Of a stretch of 58,192 bases of DNA, positions 20,037-28,415 are shown piece by piece. Below the pieces are notes generated by a model, which saw only the letters and a list, made by a program, of their open reading frames with translations, was not told where the DNA came from and did not search any database. Within the stretch, counting starts at the first letter, position 1. Every line of letters begins with the position of its first letter. Source of the DNA: an uncultured Anaerobiospirillum sp. (lineage in GTDB: Bacteria > Pseudomonadota > Gammaproteobacteria > Enterobacterales > Succinivibrionaceae); assembly GCA_944389615.1 (NCBI GenBank), contig CALXNA010000020.1:1-58192 (forward strand). The letters are read 5' to 3'. The position numbers and the translations under genes were made by a program.

Positions 20037-20957
20037 ATGAAACTGATGCCTGAACTACTCCAGCACAAGTGCATCTCCTATCTGGCGATGGATCATTACC
20101 CGGAGGTTGACGCCAAGTACGGCTTGGACGAGCAGCACTGGTTCTTTGTCGGGCGTGGCAATGACAAGCTCGGGGCGATCTTGAGCTTTACCTTGCAGGG
20201 CATCATGGTGCACGCCGTCACCTTCCGCTTCTGCGCGCCGCGCTTGCAGCATGAGCTGGTGCAGCGCCTTGGCCAGTCTGCGGCTGATGCAGTAGGGGCG
20301 GGCGCTATGACGTGGGATCCGGAGACTGAGGCGCTCAGCACGGAGAGCGAGGCTGCGCTCAAAGGCTTGCTTGACGTGGCCCAAGGCATCTTATCGGATG
20401 TTGTGAGCGGCAAGATAGCGATCAGTGCGCAAGAGCTGGCCGATAGCCTGCCCAAGGTCGGCTTGCAGCCAGAGAGCTTCAATCCCGACCAAGACGAGGC
20501 ACCGCTGACTGACGAACTGCAGGCCGAGCTCAGTGAGTCTGAGCTGACGTTGGCCGCGACTGAAGCTCCGCGCGTAGTACGCGAGCGTATCGGTCAGCAG
20601 CGCTACCGTAAGGGCTTAGAACAGCTGTGGCAGGGACGCTGCGCGGTCACCGGCATTAGTACGGCGTGTTTGCTACGCGCCAGCCATGCCAAGCCTTGGG
20701 CGGAATGCGTAAGTGGCGCTGAGCGCCTGAGCCCCTATAACGGCTTTCTGCTCAATGTCGCCCTTGATGCGCTCTTTGACCAGTTTCTCATCAGCTTCGC
20801 TGACGATGGCTCTATCCTGCTTGCCCCCAGCCTTAAGCTTGAGGAATTAGCGGCGCTTGGCATCAGCCCTGAGCTTAAGCTCAGCAAGGTCGTGACCCAG
20901 CATTTGCCCTTCCTTGCCTATCACCGGGCCCGCTTCTATGCTGCGCAGGCCAAGTAG
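20037..20957 (+). CDS. HNH endonuclease (HNH_2 type) of the defence operon
   Basis: A 306-aa protein; ATG 20037 is preferred over the upstream ATG at 20007 because GAGGAG lies 8 bases before it. The N-terminal 180 residues are not recognised. The C-terminal part carries an HNH_2-like module: a Cys-Ala-Val-Thr-Gly turn at about 202, ASHAKPW with the likely catalytic His217, and NGFLLNVALDALFD downstream. Proteins of this type occur next to restriction and defence genes and cut DNA. It follows methyltransferase copy 2 by 93 bases on the same strand. No phospholipase-D protein (DrmC) is present, so this HNH protein may be the effector nuclease of the locus. That role is inferred from context. 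Confidence 0.8.
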   Translation: MKLMPELLQHKCISYLAMDHYPEVDAKYGLDEQHWFFVGRGNDKLGAILSFTLQGIMVHAVTFRFCAPRLQHELVQRLGQSAADAVGAGAMTWDPETEALSTESEAALKGLLDVAQGILSDVVSGKIAISAQELADSLPKVGLQPESFNPDQDEAPLTDELQAELSESELTLAATEAPRVVRERIGQQRYRKGLEQLWQGRCAVTGISTACLLRASHAKPWAECVSGAERLSPYNGFLLNVALDALFDQFLISFADDGSILLAPSLKLEELAALGISPELKLSKVVTQHLPFLAYHRARFYAAQAK

Positions 20958-21017
20958 CTTCAGCCCAAGCAGGCGGTCTTCGGAAACTTGGTGAGATGGA
21001 CGAGGGTTTTGCGCATT

Positions 21018-21071
21018 AAAAAAGTCAGGGCCCTAGTTAAGATTCCGCAATCCGCTCTAGGGCATCCTGAC
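21018..21071 (-). terminator. Terminator-like hairpin read on the minus strand
   Basis: GTCAGG-GCCCTAG (21024-21036) pairs with CTAGGGC-AT-CCTGAC (21057-21071), with a two-base bulge. On the minus strand the stem is followed by six Ts (21018-21023 as A6), the form of an intrinsic terminator. No gene is recognised upstream on that strand, so it may end a non-coding transcript or limit antisense transcription toward the HNH gene. Confidence 0.5.
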
Positions 21072-22069
21072 TCGGTCGAAGATTCTCTCTCTTCTAATAT
21101 GGTCATCTATCAGCTTGGGGCAAGTGACTCGAGGCCTATGCCTTACGCTGTTGCTATTATAGGTGCAATCATGGTGCCAAGATGGCCGCAGGTGACAGCC
21201 AGATGGTAGGTGAACCATCGAAATCGCATAAACAAGCCAAAGCACGTTCAGCAGGCTGAGCGTCGTGCTGTTTTCGTGACACTTCCGCGTAATCGCTCAG
21301 CAAAACGTGCCGACTGCGAAGGCTCTCCTCCTGTGCAGGCTAAGCCCCACTGCGTTGAGGCTCCGTCCATAGCAGATGCTCCAATAGTCTGCGGCAGACG
21401 CCTATAGCCTGAAGGGGCAAGATCCTAATCCTTGAGGCAAATCGGATCCGGCGAGATCTTGCCGGGTGCAATCGCCTCGGCTGAGACAGCTTGCGATCAA
21501 CTTGCTGGTCGAAGGCCGTCACGCTCTCCGTAGCCTTGCGGCTGATGGCTCTCTCCCCTTAGAGACCGCTTGCTGGGCCTTGGTCGAGGATATGGGCAGA
21601 GCCTTACCGCAGGCGTAGCTGGAGGCGCTCTTCGGGCGGGGCTGCGCGCAGGTCTACGCCTTGTCTTAGGGCCTGTGCCGCCCTTCGGTCAGGGAGCGCG
21701 GCCTGCCAGAGCAAATAAAGTTGAGTTTTGTGCCGAAGGCCGGCATCAAATGAAAGTGGGGAGATGGTGTTTGTAAAAATATTTTTATCAGTTTTACGGG
21801 CGATTTCAGTGCACTTTGCATTTCTTGCGCACATTGCACAGAAGGTGAGCTGTGTTAAATTTTGCGCAAAGTGGTGAGGTCGCTGCGCGCGAAGCCGCAT
21901 CATGATTGGTCATTTTGGAACTTGTACTACCAGACGCAGGCTTTACGCTAGATACAAACTTCGCGTCCTGCGCTGTCCACCCAATTGTGGTAGCGAAATC
22001 TTGCTATCGTGATAGATAAGCGGTTTTAGCAAGTTATGTAAGATGTTGCCAAAAAATTTGTGATGAGGC

Positions 22070-22097
22070 TTGCAAATAACGACAGATGCCTTAAAAT
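22070..22097 (+). promoter_or_regulatory. Promoter of a possible small RNA
   Basis: -35 TTGCAA (22070-22075), 16-base spacer, -10 TAAAAT (22092-22097). It lies in an AT-rich patch with no coding sequence following, but with a strong hairpin about 90 bases downstream. Confidence 0.4.
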
Positions 22098-22103
22098 GGA
22101 CGC

Positions 22104-22220
22104 ACTCCTTATGTTTGTGTTTGTTAGTGCGATTTTGTGCGACGTCACTTGGTTGATCAGTCGCAAACCGAAATTGCGCTTAAAGGCTCTAGAGCGCCTC
22201 ACGGTGCTTTAGAGCCTTTC
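22104..22220 (+). ncRNA. Possible small RNA of about 115 nt
   Basis: The predicted start follows the 22092 -10 box. The 3' end is a 14-bp hairpin, AAAGGCTCTAGAGC (22182-22195) with GCTTTAGAGCCTTT (22206-22219), loop of 10, followed by a weak T-rich stretch. No open frame of note lies in between. No known RNA family is recognised, so this remains a structural guess. Confidence 0.35.
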
Positions 22221-23194
22221 ATTTAGGAGCCGCCCAAGCGCAGGTCTGCGCACTTGGCGAAGCTCATCCCCGCCTTCGGCGCGTTCCCAGCGCAACTTTT
22301 TCTTGCTACTTCTTGCTAATCTTTCGCATGAAGCCTCTTATGCGCTTGACTTCCGGCTTTTCATCCCATCGTTAACGCCAGCCCGCAGCCTGCTTGATAG
22401 TGTCGTGCTTTCGGACCCAAAACCTCGTCTTTACTGGATGCAACATATCTTGCTCTGCGCGCAGATCGGCCGTCTGCTTTGCCCTGAGGCGATTGCCGCG
22501 AGCCGGGTTACCTAACGCGAGCCTTCGGCGCCGTCTTGCCGCACGACGTATCCTTTCTGCCGCGATGCTGTGACGCTCGCGCAGCAATGTGCCCGTGGGC
22601 ACCGCCTCGCGCTTGGAGGCAGGGCTTGCCTTGACCACCTGCCTGTCACCATACTTTCTCAAAGCCCGCGCTGGGCTTGGGAGATGGTGAGGCGAGCTCT
22701 GTGAGTTGCTGAGGCGAAGGTCTCGGAGTTTGTGCTGTGAACCAGCCTGTGGAGAGTACAGCGACTCTTCTTGGTCTTAGGTGACCTACGCGCCTCGACG
22801 TCGAACCGATGTTGGGGCCAACATTGTCCCGTTGGCCTTAGTCGTACCCATGCTTTGTCTCTACCTGTTGCCGCGCGAGTATGTTCACCCGCTTCTCAGC
22901 TCAAGCGCAGCCTTCTTGTCCAAGTCGGCTGCCTTGACTGCACCACTTAGACTTTGCCCCTTCGCGCGCAGGAGCTCTGCCTTCTTACAGACCGCGCTCT
23001 GCGCAGAGCAAAGGCCTTGGGGCGGGCGCTGGGAGTCGAGGGTAGAGCGGCGTTACTGTGCGCAGAGGTGTTTGCGCGTGGACTGCGCGTAAGCGCGGGT
23101 GGCACCTGCCGCTGCGGCGGTGCAAGGCGGAGCCTGCGCTGCGCGGAGCGCGCAGCGCCTGCGGCGCGGAAAGCGACGCGGGTGCAAAAAGGAT

Positions 23195-23224
23195 TTGCGT
23201 GGGGTGATGGGGTGGTGGTAGAAT
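23195..23224 (+). promoter_or_regulatory. Promoter of rpsA
   Basis: -35 TTGCGT (23195-23200), 18-base spacer, -10 TAGAAT (23219-23224). It gives a leader of about 90 bases before the rpsA start. The leader lacks a clear Shine-Dalgarno sequence, which recalls the E. coli rpsA leader, where translation relies on structure and is autoregulated by S1. Confidence 0.5.
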
Positions 23225-23317
23225 ATGTCGCTAATTTTGAGCATCAGGATGATGCTGCATGCTAATAACCTCTCTTAAGCAGGACGCTTTTGAGTGCTTT
23301 TGGAACCATAAACCTTA

Positions 23318-24997
23318 ATGGAATCAATGTCTTTTGCCGACCTCCTTGCAGAGTCGTTACCAGATAACCAAGCCCGTCCAGGCTCCGTCGTTTCCGCTCA
23401 TGTCGTAGCTATCAACGATGACTACGTCGTGTTAGACGTCGGCCTGAAGTCCGAGTCCTCGGTACCGGTTGAGCAGTTCAAGAATGCCGCAGGCGAGCTC
23501 GAGATTGCCGTGGGCGATGACGTTCAGGTAGTACTTGAGAGCATCGACTCGGGCGATGGCGAGACTATTCTCTCCCGCGAGAAGGCCAAGCGCAATGAGG
23601 CTTGGGCTAAGCTCGAAGAGGCCTTCAAGAACGAAGAGTCGGTCACCGGCTTCATCGATGGCAAGGTCAAGGGTGGCTTTACCGTTCAGCTGGGCGGTAT
23701 CCGTGCCTTCTTACCAGGCTCGCTGGTTGATGTCCGTCCAGTACGCGACACCACTCACTTAGAGGGCAAGGATCTTCAGTTCAAGGTTATCAAGCTTGAT
23801 CAGAAGCGCAATAACGTCGTCGTATCCCGTCGTGCCGTTATTGAGTCCGAGAACTCCACTGAGCGCGAGAACGTTCTGGCCAACTTACAAGAAGGTCAAG
23901 TCATCAAGGGTATCGTTAAGAACCTCACCGACTACGGTGCATTCGTTGACTTGGGCGGCGTTGACGGCTTATTACACATCACTGACATGGCTTGGAAGCG
24001 TGTTAAGCACCCATCCGAGATCGTTAATGTCGGCGATGAGATCCAAGTTAAGGTTCTCAAGTTTGACCGCGAGCGTCAGCGTGTATCCTTAGGCTTAAAG
24101 CAGTTAGGCGAAGACCCATGGGCTAACATTGCCGCACGCTTCCCAGTTGGCTCCAACATCGAAGGCAAGGTCACCAACTTAACTGACTACGGCTGCTTTG
24201 TTGAGATCCAAGAGGGTGTCGAGGGCTTAGTCCACGTCTCCGAGATGGATTGGACCAATAAGAACATCCACCCATCGAAGGTCGTATCGGTCGGCGATCA
24301 CGTCACCGTTAAGGTCTTAGAGATCGACGAGGAGCGTCGTCGTATCTCCTTAGGTCTCAAGCAGTGCAAGCCAAATCCATGGATCGAGTTTGCTGAGGCT
24401 CACACCAAGGGCGACCGTGTCACCGGTAAGATCAAGTCTATCACTGACTTCGGTATCTTCATCGGCTTAGAGGGTGGCATCGACGGCTTAGTTCACTTAT
24501 CCGACATCTCGTGGCAGCAGTCGGGTGAGGACGCAGTCCGCGACTTCAAGAAGGGTGACGAGATCACCGCCATCGTTCTGCAGGTTGACCCAGATCGCGA
24601 GCGCATCTCCTTGGGCTTAAAGCAGATCGCTGATGATCCATTTGCTGACTACTTAGCTAGCCACCACAAGGGCTCCTTGGTCACCGGCACCGTTGAGGAT
24701 GTCGATGCCCGTGGCGCTACTGTTAAGTTAGCTGAGGGTGTTACCGGCTACATCCGCGTTTCCGACATCTCGCGTGACCGCATCGATGACGCCTCCTCCG
24801 TATTACACGTAGGTGATACCGTTGAGGCCAAGTTCATCACCGTTGATCGCAAGACCCGTCAGCTGACCTTATCGATCCGCGCTAAGGACGAGGCTGAGGA
24901 AAAGGAAGCTTTAGAGTCCCTGAACGATAAGCAACAGCAAGAAGCTGCTCCAACCGCTATGGCTGCCGCTTTCGCTGCTGCCGGTCGCTCCGAGTAA
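23318..24997 (+). CDS. rpsA: 30S ribosomal protein S1
   Basis: A 559-aa S1 protein, close to the 557 aa of E. coli and alignable throughout. Six S1 OB-fold repeats are present, with hallmark runs such as [40 protein letters not shown] and [16 protein letters not shown]1 binds mRNA on the 30S subunit and helps initiate translation, especially on weak leaders. ATG 23318 ([10 protein letters not shown]) is used; ATG 23327 is an alternative. Codon use differs sharply from the neighbours: Leu is mostly TTA, Pro mostly CCA and Val often GTT, the bias of a highly expressed gene here. Flanking cmk and ihfB, usual in enterobacteria, are missing. Confidence 0.98.
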   Translation: MESMSFADLLAESLPDNQARPGSVVSAHVVAINDDYVVLDVGLKSESSVPVEQFKNAAGELEIAVGDDVQVVLESIDSGDGETILSREKAKRNEAWAKLEEAFKNEESVTGFIDGKVKGGFTVQLGGIRAFLPGSLVDVRPVRDTTHLEGKDLQFKVIKLDQKRNNVVVSRRAVIESENSTERENVLANLQEGQVIKGIVKNLTDYGAFVDLGGVDGLLHITDMAWKRVKHPSEIVNVGDEIQVKVLKFDRERQRVSLGLKQLGEDPWANIAARFPVGSNIEGKVTNLTDYGCFVEIQEGVEGLVHVSEMDWTNKNIHPSKVVSVGDHVTVKVLEIDEERRRISLGLKQCKPNPWIEFAEAHTKGDRVTGKIKSITDFGIFIGLEGGIDGLVHLSDISWQQSGEDAVRDFKKGDEITAIVLQVDPDRERISLGLKQIADDPFADYLASHHKGSLVTGTVEDVDARGATVKLAEGVTGYIRVSDISRDRIDDASSVLHVGDTVEAKFITVDRKTRQLTLSIRAKDEAEEKEALESLNDKQQQEAAPTAMAAAFAAAGRSE

Positions 24998-25014
24998 GCT
25001 TGAGCTTGACGCAA

Positions 25015-25048
25015 GGTTAGCTCAGACCAACTTCGGTCAGAGCTAGCC
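25015..25048 (+). other. Hairpin in the rpsA 3' untranslated region
   Basis: GGTTAGCTC-A-GACC (25015 onward) pairs with GGTC-A-GAGCTAGCC around a short AACTTC loop. It lies directly before the rpsA terminator and may stabilise the 3' end. It has no T-tract of its own. Confidence 0.45.
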
Positions 25049-25055
25049 TCACGAC

Positions 25056-25092
25056 AAAAAACCTAGATGGGAGTTCCCGTCTAGGTTTTTTT
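25056..25092 (+). terminator. Rho-independent terminator of rpsA
   Basis: ACCTAGA-TGGGA pairs with TCCCG-TCTAGGT (wobble included) and is followed by seven Ts. A run of As precedes the stem, so it could also act on the minus strand. It closes the rpsA transcription unit. Confidence 0.9.
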
Positions 25093-25139
25093 ATGAGTAG
25101 GCGTTAAGGCCCCCTGTGACCGACGTGAGGCCGGGCCAA

Positions 25140-25148
25140 TGCTATAAT
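25140..25148 (+). promoter_or_regulatory. Extended -10 promoter of the YoaA-type helicase gene
   Basis: TGCTATAAT is a consensus extended -10 element (TGnTATAAT), 34 bases before the ATG at 25183. No good -35 lies at 16-18 bases, which extended -10 promoters tolerate. Confidence 0.6.
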
Positions 25149-25182
25149 TTTGGCCGCAGTTGTGAGAGAGAGGAGAAAGTAT

Positions 25183-28100
25183 ATGTCCCGTAGTACGTCC
25201 ACCCAGCCACCTCACTCTCCGGATAGCGCTTTAGAGCCCGAAGTCTTGGCGGCGCTGCAAGCGGCTGAGGCCGAGTTTGCGCCGTCCCCGCAGGCTCAGC
25301 CCGCGCCCGCGCTGCGTGAGGCCGCCGCGGCCGCGCTAGGCTTGACCGGCAAACCTAAGCGTGCATCTGAGCCCCCGCTACGGGAGGCGGCGGCCGCCGC
25401 CTTGGGTTTGACGGGACAGCCTGTTAAGTCGGCGGGTTCGTCTTCATCTGCTGCAGCGCGGGGCGGGCGCCGCTTGCCCGTGCGCACGCACGAAGAGCTG
25501 GAGCGTTTGGCTGAGCGTTATGCGGGGCTGAGCGGGGAGGCGCGCGCAGCGGCGCGGCGGCGCGAGACCTTCCTGATTTTGCTGGAGCTCGATGCTCTCG
25601 TCATCACCGCTGATACCTATGCCCGCTACTGTGCGCGCATGAAGTCTTTGGGGCTTGAGCCCTATGCCCGGCCGGTCTTGTGGCACTTTAACCTCGCCTA
25701 TGTCTTCGGCGAGCAGGGCCTGATGGCCCGGGCTCTGTCGTACTATCGCCCGCGCCCGGGACAGATTAGCCTCGCGCGCCACGTGGCCGATGCCATGAGC
25801 ACCGGGCAGATCTTAATGGTTGAGGCCGGTACCGGCACGGGCAAGACCTACTCCTACTTGGTGCCGCCGCTCATCGCGGGACGGCGCGTCATCGTCTCGA
25901 CTGGTACCAAGGCGCTGCAAGACCAGCTCACCTCTAAGGACATCCCCAACCTCATCAAGATCTTGGGCCTGCCCCATCATCACCATATCGCCCTGAAGGG
26001 CCAGTCCAATTACATCTGCCGCTACCTGATGGAAGGGCGCGGCATGAGCCAGATGCTGGCGCGTGAGGCCCAGAAGATTATCCGCTATGTCTCCAAGTGC
26101 GCTGACGATATCGATACCAAGCGCTATGAGGCGACCTTCGGTGAGCTCAACTTCGCGGTCAACGATAGCACGCGCGCGGTCATTTCCTGCGACTCGTCGC
26201 TGTGCCAAGAGATGTCGAGCTCGTGCCCGTACGCCAAGCTCAAGTGGCAATTGCTCAAGAAGTGCGGCGCCTCCGACGATGAAGCGGCGGGGGTGAAGCC
26301 CAAGCCCGGCGCCGGGGTTGAGTCGACCACGGCCTCGGTTACTGGCCTTAAGGCCCCAAAGACGGAGGGCTGCCCTTATAACCCCGATGAGCTGCCTGAT
26401 ATCTCGGGCGAGCATTGCTTTATCTTCGCGGCGCGGCATGAGGCTAAGAAGCGCCAGATTGTGGCGATCAACCACGCCTTGTTCTTTGGCGCGCTACAAA
26501 GCCCCAATGGCTTTGACCATGTCAGCTCGATTCTGCCGTGGCCGGATGTCTTAGTCTTTGACGAAGCCCATACCTTGCCCGAGGTCGGACGCAACTTCTT
26601 TACCCGGCATGTCTCGTTGCGCGAGCTGCGCGACCTGCCTGAGGTCATGAGCGATGCCTTTAAGGGCACCTCGGTCTCGGTCAACTCCGGTGCCTTCCAA
26701 GAAGTGCGCTTTAAGTACGCGCTCTTGGTGCGTACCTTGGAGCTCGGCCTCTCATGCTATGACGCCGACAAGCGCAATGTGCTTGATTTCAAATACCGCC
26801 ATAGCCGCTACCCATCGAGCTTTGAGCTCTTGGGCTCATGTCTCGTGCATCCGCGCGAGCGTGGCTTCTTAGGCGAGGATTCCTATCTAGCCAAGGTCTT
26901 AAGCGCGCTTGATAACGAAGAGTCGCGCCACTTCTTTGCCCACCTCGGCATCGAACAGTCGGTGCTCAAGGGCGCCGCGGCCTTAGAGGCGCTCGGCATC
27001 AAGGGCGTCTCGGCGCTCGAAGATGAGGCCATCGCGGCCGGGGATGCCTCGCATTTGAGTAGCTCGGAGCTGCGCACCTTCGAGCAGGGGCTGCAGCGCC
27101 GCTACCGCGAGCTCATCGCGCCATATCAGGCGGACTCCTATCAGGTCGGTTCCTATCAGAGCAGCTGGCAGCGCGCGCGCCAAAAAGAGTGCTTGGTGCC
27201 GCCGGGCGATAAGCCGCTTGAGGATGTGTGCCGCGATAGCGCCAACAATCCGGTGGTCGAGCCGCTGTTTCGCGCCTTGATGGCGGACTTGCTCAAGGCC
27301 CTGCGCAGCCTGCATGACCTCTTTGAGGCCAATAAGGAGGCCTCGGACAAGGTTCCGTCCTTGATCGAACGCAGCGCCGAGCTCATCGACTTTATCTCAG
27401 ACTTCATGACCACCGATCGCAATAAGAAGGGCGAGCTGCAATGGGACTATGCGGCATGGGTCGAAATCAGCGGGGGCCTTGAGGAGAAGTCCGGGCGTAA
27501 GCGCGACTTGAGCTATACCTTAGTGGTGGCGCCGATTGAAATCGGCAAGTACTTGGGCCCAGCACTGCGCCAGCTGCGCGACCGCGGCACCACCATCATC
27601 TTTGCCTCAGCCACCATTACGGTCAATCAGGAGTTCACCAAGTTCTGCCGCGATATTGGCTTGAGCCTGAGCGAAGTCACCACCGATATCGTGGCCTCAC
27701 CGTTTGACTATGCCCAGCATGCCTGCCTTTTAACCTCGGCGCGCTTCCCGCCGGTCAATGATAAGCAGCGCATCACCAAGTGCATCGCCATGGTCAAGGA
27801 CGCTATTGCCGCAGTCGATGGCGGTGTGTTCTTTTTGACCACGAGCTACGTCATGATGAAGGCCGCTGCCGCTGAGCTTGAGGCGCTCTTTGGACGGAGC
27901 CGTAAGGTCTTAGTGCAAGGGCAGGCCGCGGTACCGCGCTTGATGGAGGAGTTCCGCGAGGACGGCAAGGCCATCTTGGTCGGTACCTCCTCGTTTTGGG
28001 AAGGCGTCGACGTCCCGGGCAAGGCCTTGAGCCTCGTCATCATCGACAAGCTGCCTTTTAAGACCATTGCCGATCCGATGCAGGTAGCGCGCGGCGAACT

Positions 28101-28347
28101 GTGCGCCCACCGCGGCGGCAGCTACTTCAATGATATTTCGGTGCCGGAGGCCATCATCATGCTGCGTCAAGGCGTGGGCCGTTTGATCCGCAACGAAGAG
28201 GACTCAGGCGCCTTGATCATCTTAGACCCGCGTCTGCAGACCAATCGCTATAGCGAGATCTTCTTTAACTCCTTGCCGCCGATGCGCCAAGTCACCACCA
28301 TCGGTGAGCTCACGACCTTCTTGCAGCAGCTCAAGAAGGCCCGGTAG
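25183..28347 (+). CDS. yoaA: DinG/YoaA-type Fe-S ATP-dependent DNA helicase with extended N-terminus
   Basis: A 1054-aa XPD-like superfamily 2 helicase, much longer than E. coli YoaA (about 640 aa). ATG 25183 follows AGGAGA at 6 bases; an upstream TTG frame is ignored. Residues 1 to about 100 are Ala-rich and contain two near-identical copies of LREAAAAALGLTG(K/Q)P. Walker A (GTGTGKT, Lys221) and DEAH (from Asp460) are intact. Cysteines between them (YICRYL, SLCQEMSSSCPYAK, GCPYN, EHCFIF) are candidates for the iron-sulphur cluster. The C-terminal half holds motifs V-VI (SSFWEGVDVPGKAL, RQGVGRLIRNEEDSG). YoaA acts in replication repair in E. coli, where yoaA adjoins tsaB; here tsaB lies just beyond a convergent unknown gene. 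Confidence 0.9.
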   Translation: MSRSTSTQPPHSPDSALEPEVLAALQAAEAEFAPSPQAQPAPALREAAAAALGLTGKPKRASEPPLREAAAAALGLTGQPVKSAGSSSSAAARGGRRLPVRTHEELERLAERYAGLSGEARAAARRRETFLILLELDALVITADTYARYCARMKSLGLEPYARPVLWHFNLAYVFGEQGLMARALSYYRPRPGQISLARHVADAMSTGQILMVEAGTGTGKTYSYLVPPLIAGRRVIVSTGTKALQDQLTSKDIPNLIKILGLPHHHHIALKGQSNYICRYLMEGRGMSQMLAREAQKIIRYVSKCADDIDTKRYEATFGELNFAVNDSTRAVISCDSSLCQEMSSSCPYAKLKWQLLKKCGASDDEAAGVKPKPGAGVESTTASVTGLKAPKTEGCPYNPDELPDISGEHCFIFAARHEAKKRQIVAINHALFFGALQSPNGFDHVSSILPWPDVLVFDEAHTLPEVGRNFFTRHVSLRELRDLPEVMSDAFKGTSVSVNSGAFQEVRFKYALLVRTLELGLSCYDADKRNVLDFKYRHSRYPSSFELLGSCLVHPRERGFLGEDSYLAKVLSALDNEESRHFFAHLGIEQSVLKGAAALEALGIKGVSALEDEAIAAGDASHLSSSELRTFEQGLQRRYRELIAPYQADSYQVGSYQSSWQRARQKECLVPPGDKPLEDVCRDSANNPVVEPLFRALMADLLKALRSLHDLFEANKEASDKVPSLIERSAELIDFISDFMTTDRNKKGELQWDYAAWVEISGGLEEKSGRKRDLSYTLVVAPIEIGKYLGPALRQLRDRGTTIIFASATITVNQEFTKFCRDIGLSLSEVTTDIVASPFDYAQHACLLTSARFPPVNDKQRITKCIAMVKDAIAAVDGGVFFLTTSYVMMKAAAAELEALFGRSRKVLVQGQAAVPRLMEEFREDGKAILVGTSSFWEGVDVPGKALSLVIIDKLPFKTIADPMQVARGELCAHRGGSYFNDISVPEAIIMLRQGVGRLIRNEEDSGALIILDPRLQTNRYSEIFFNSLPPMRQVTTIGELTTFLQQLKKAR

Positions 28348-28366
28348 CCGCAAGCTGGTAACGGCA

Positions 28367-28384
28367 GGGCGCTTTGCAGCGCCC
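28367..28384. terminator. GC hairpin between convergent genes
   Basis: GGGCGCT-TTGC-AGCGCCC, a perfect 7-bp stem with a tetraloop, in the 68-base gap between the helicase and the convergent unknown gene. No T-tract follows on either strand, so intrinsic termination is uncertain. Confidence 0.4.
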
Positions 28385-28415
28385 GCGGCTTGGCGGTAGC
28401 CGGTGAGCGGCTCTC

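Larger units (their letters stand above)
20958..23317. other. 2.3-kb region without recognised protein genes
   Basis: Several reading frames of 60-100 codons occur on both strands, but none has a convincing start, composition or family resemblance. Around 21770-22180 the DNA turns AT-rich; around 23090-23190 it is very GC-rich with a GCGCTGCGC/GCGCAGCGC hairpin. It holds a minus-strand terminator-like hairpin at 21018, a promoter-plus-hairpin unit at 22070-22220 and the rpsA promoter. The cmk gene that precedes rpsA in enterobacteria is absent. Confidence 0.5.

Noticed and set aside
22781..23092. Plus-strand reading frame of 103 codons before rpsA
   Set aside because: Composition looks random (Arg/Cys/Ser-rich), no Shine-Dalgarno, overlapped by another open frame; no family recognised.
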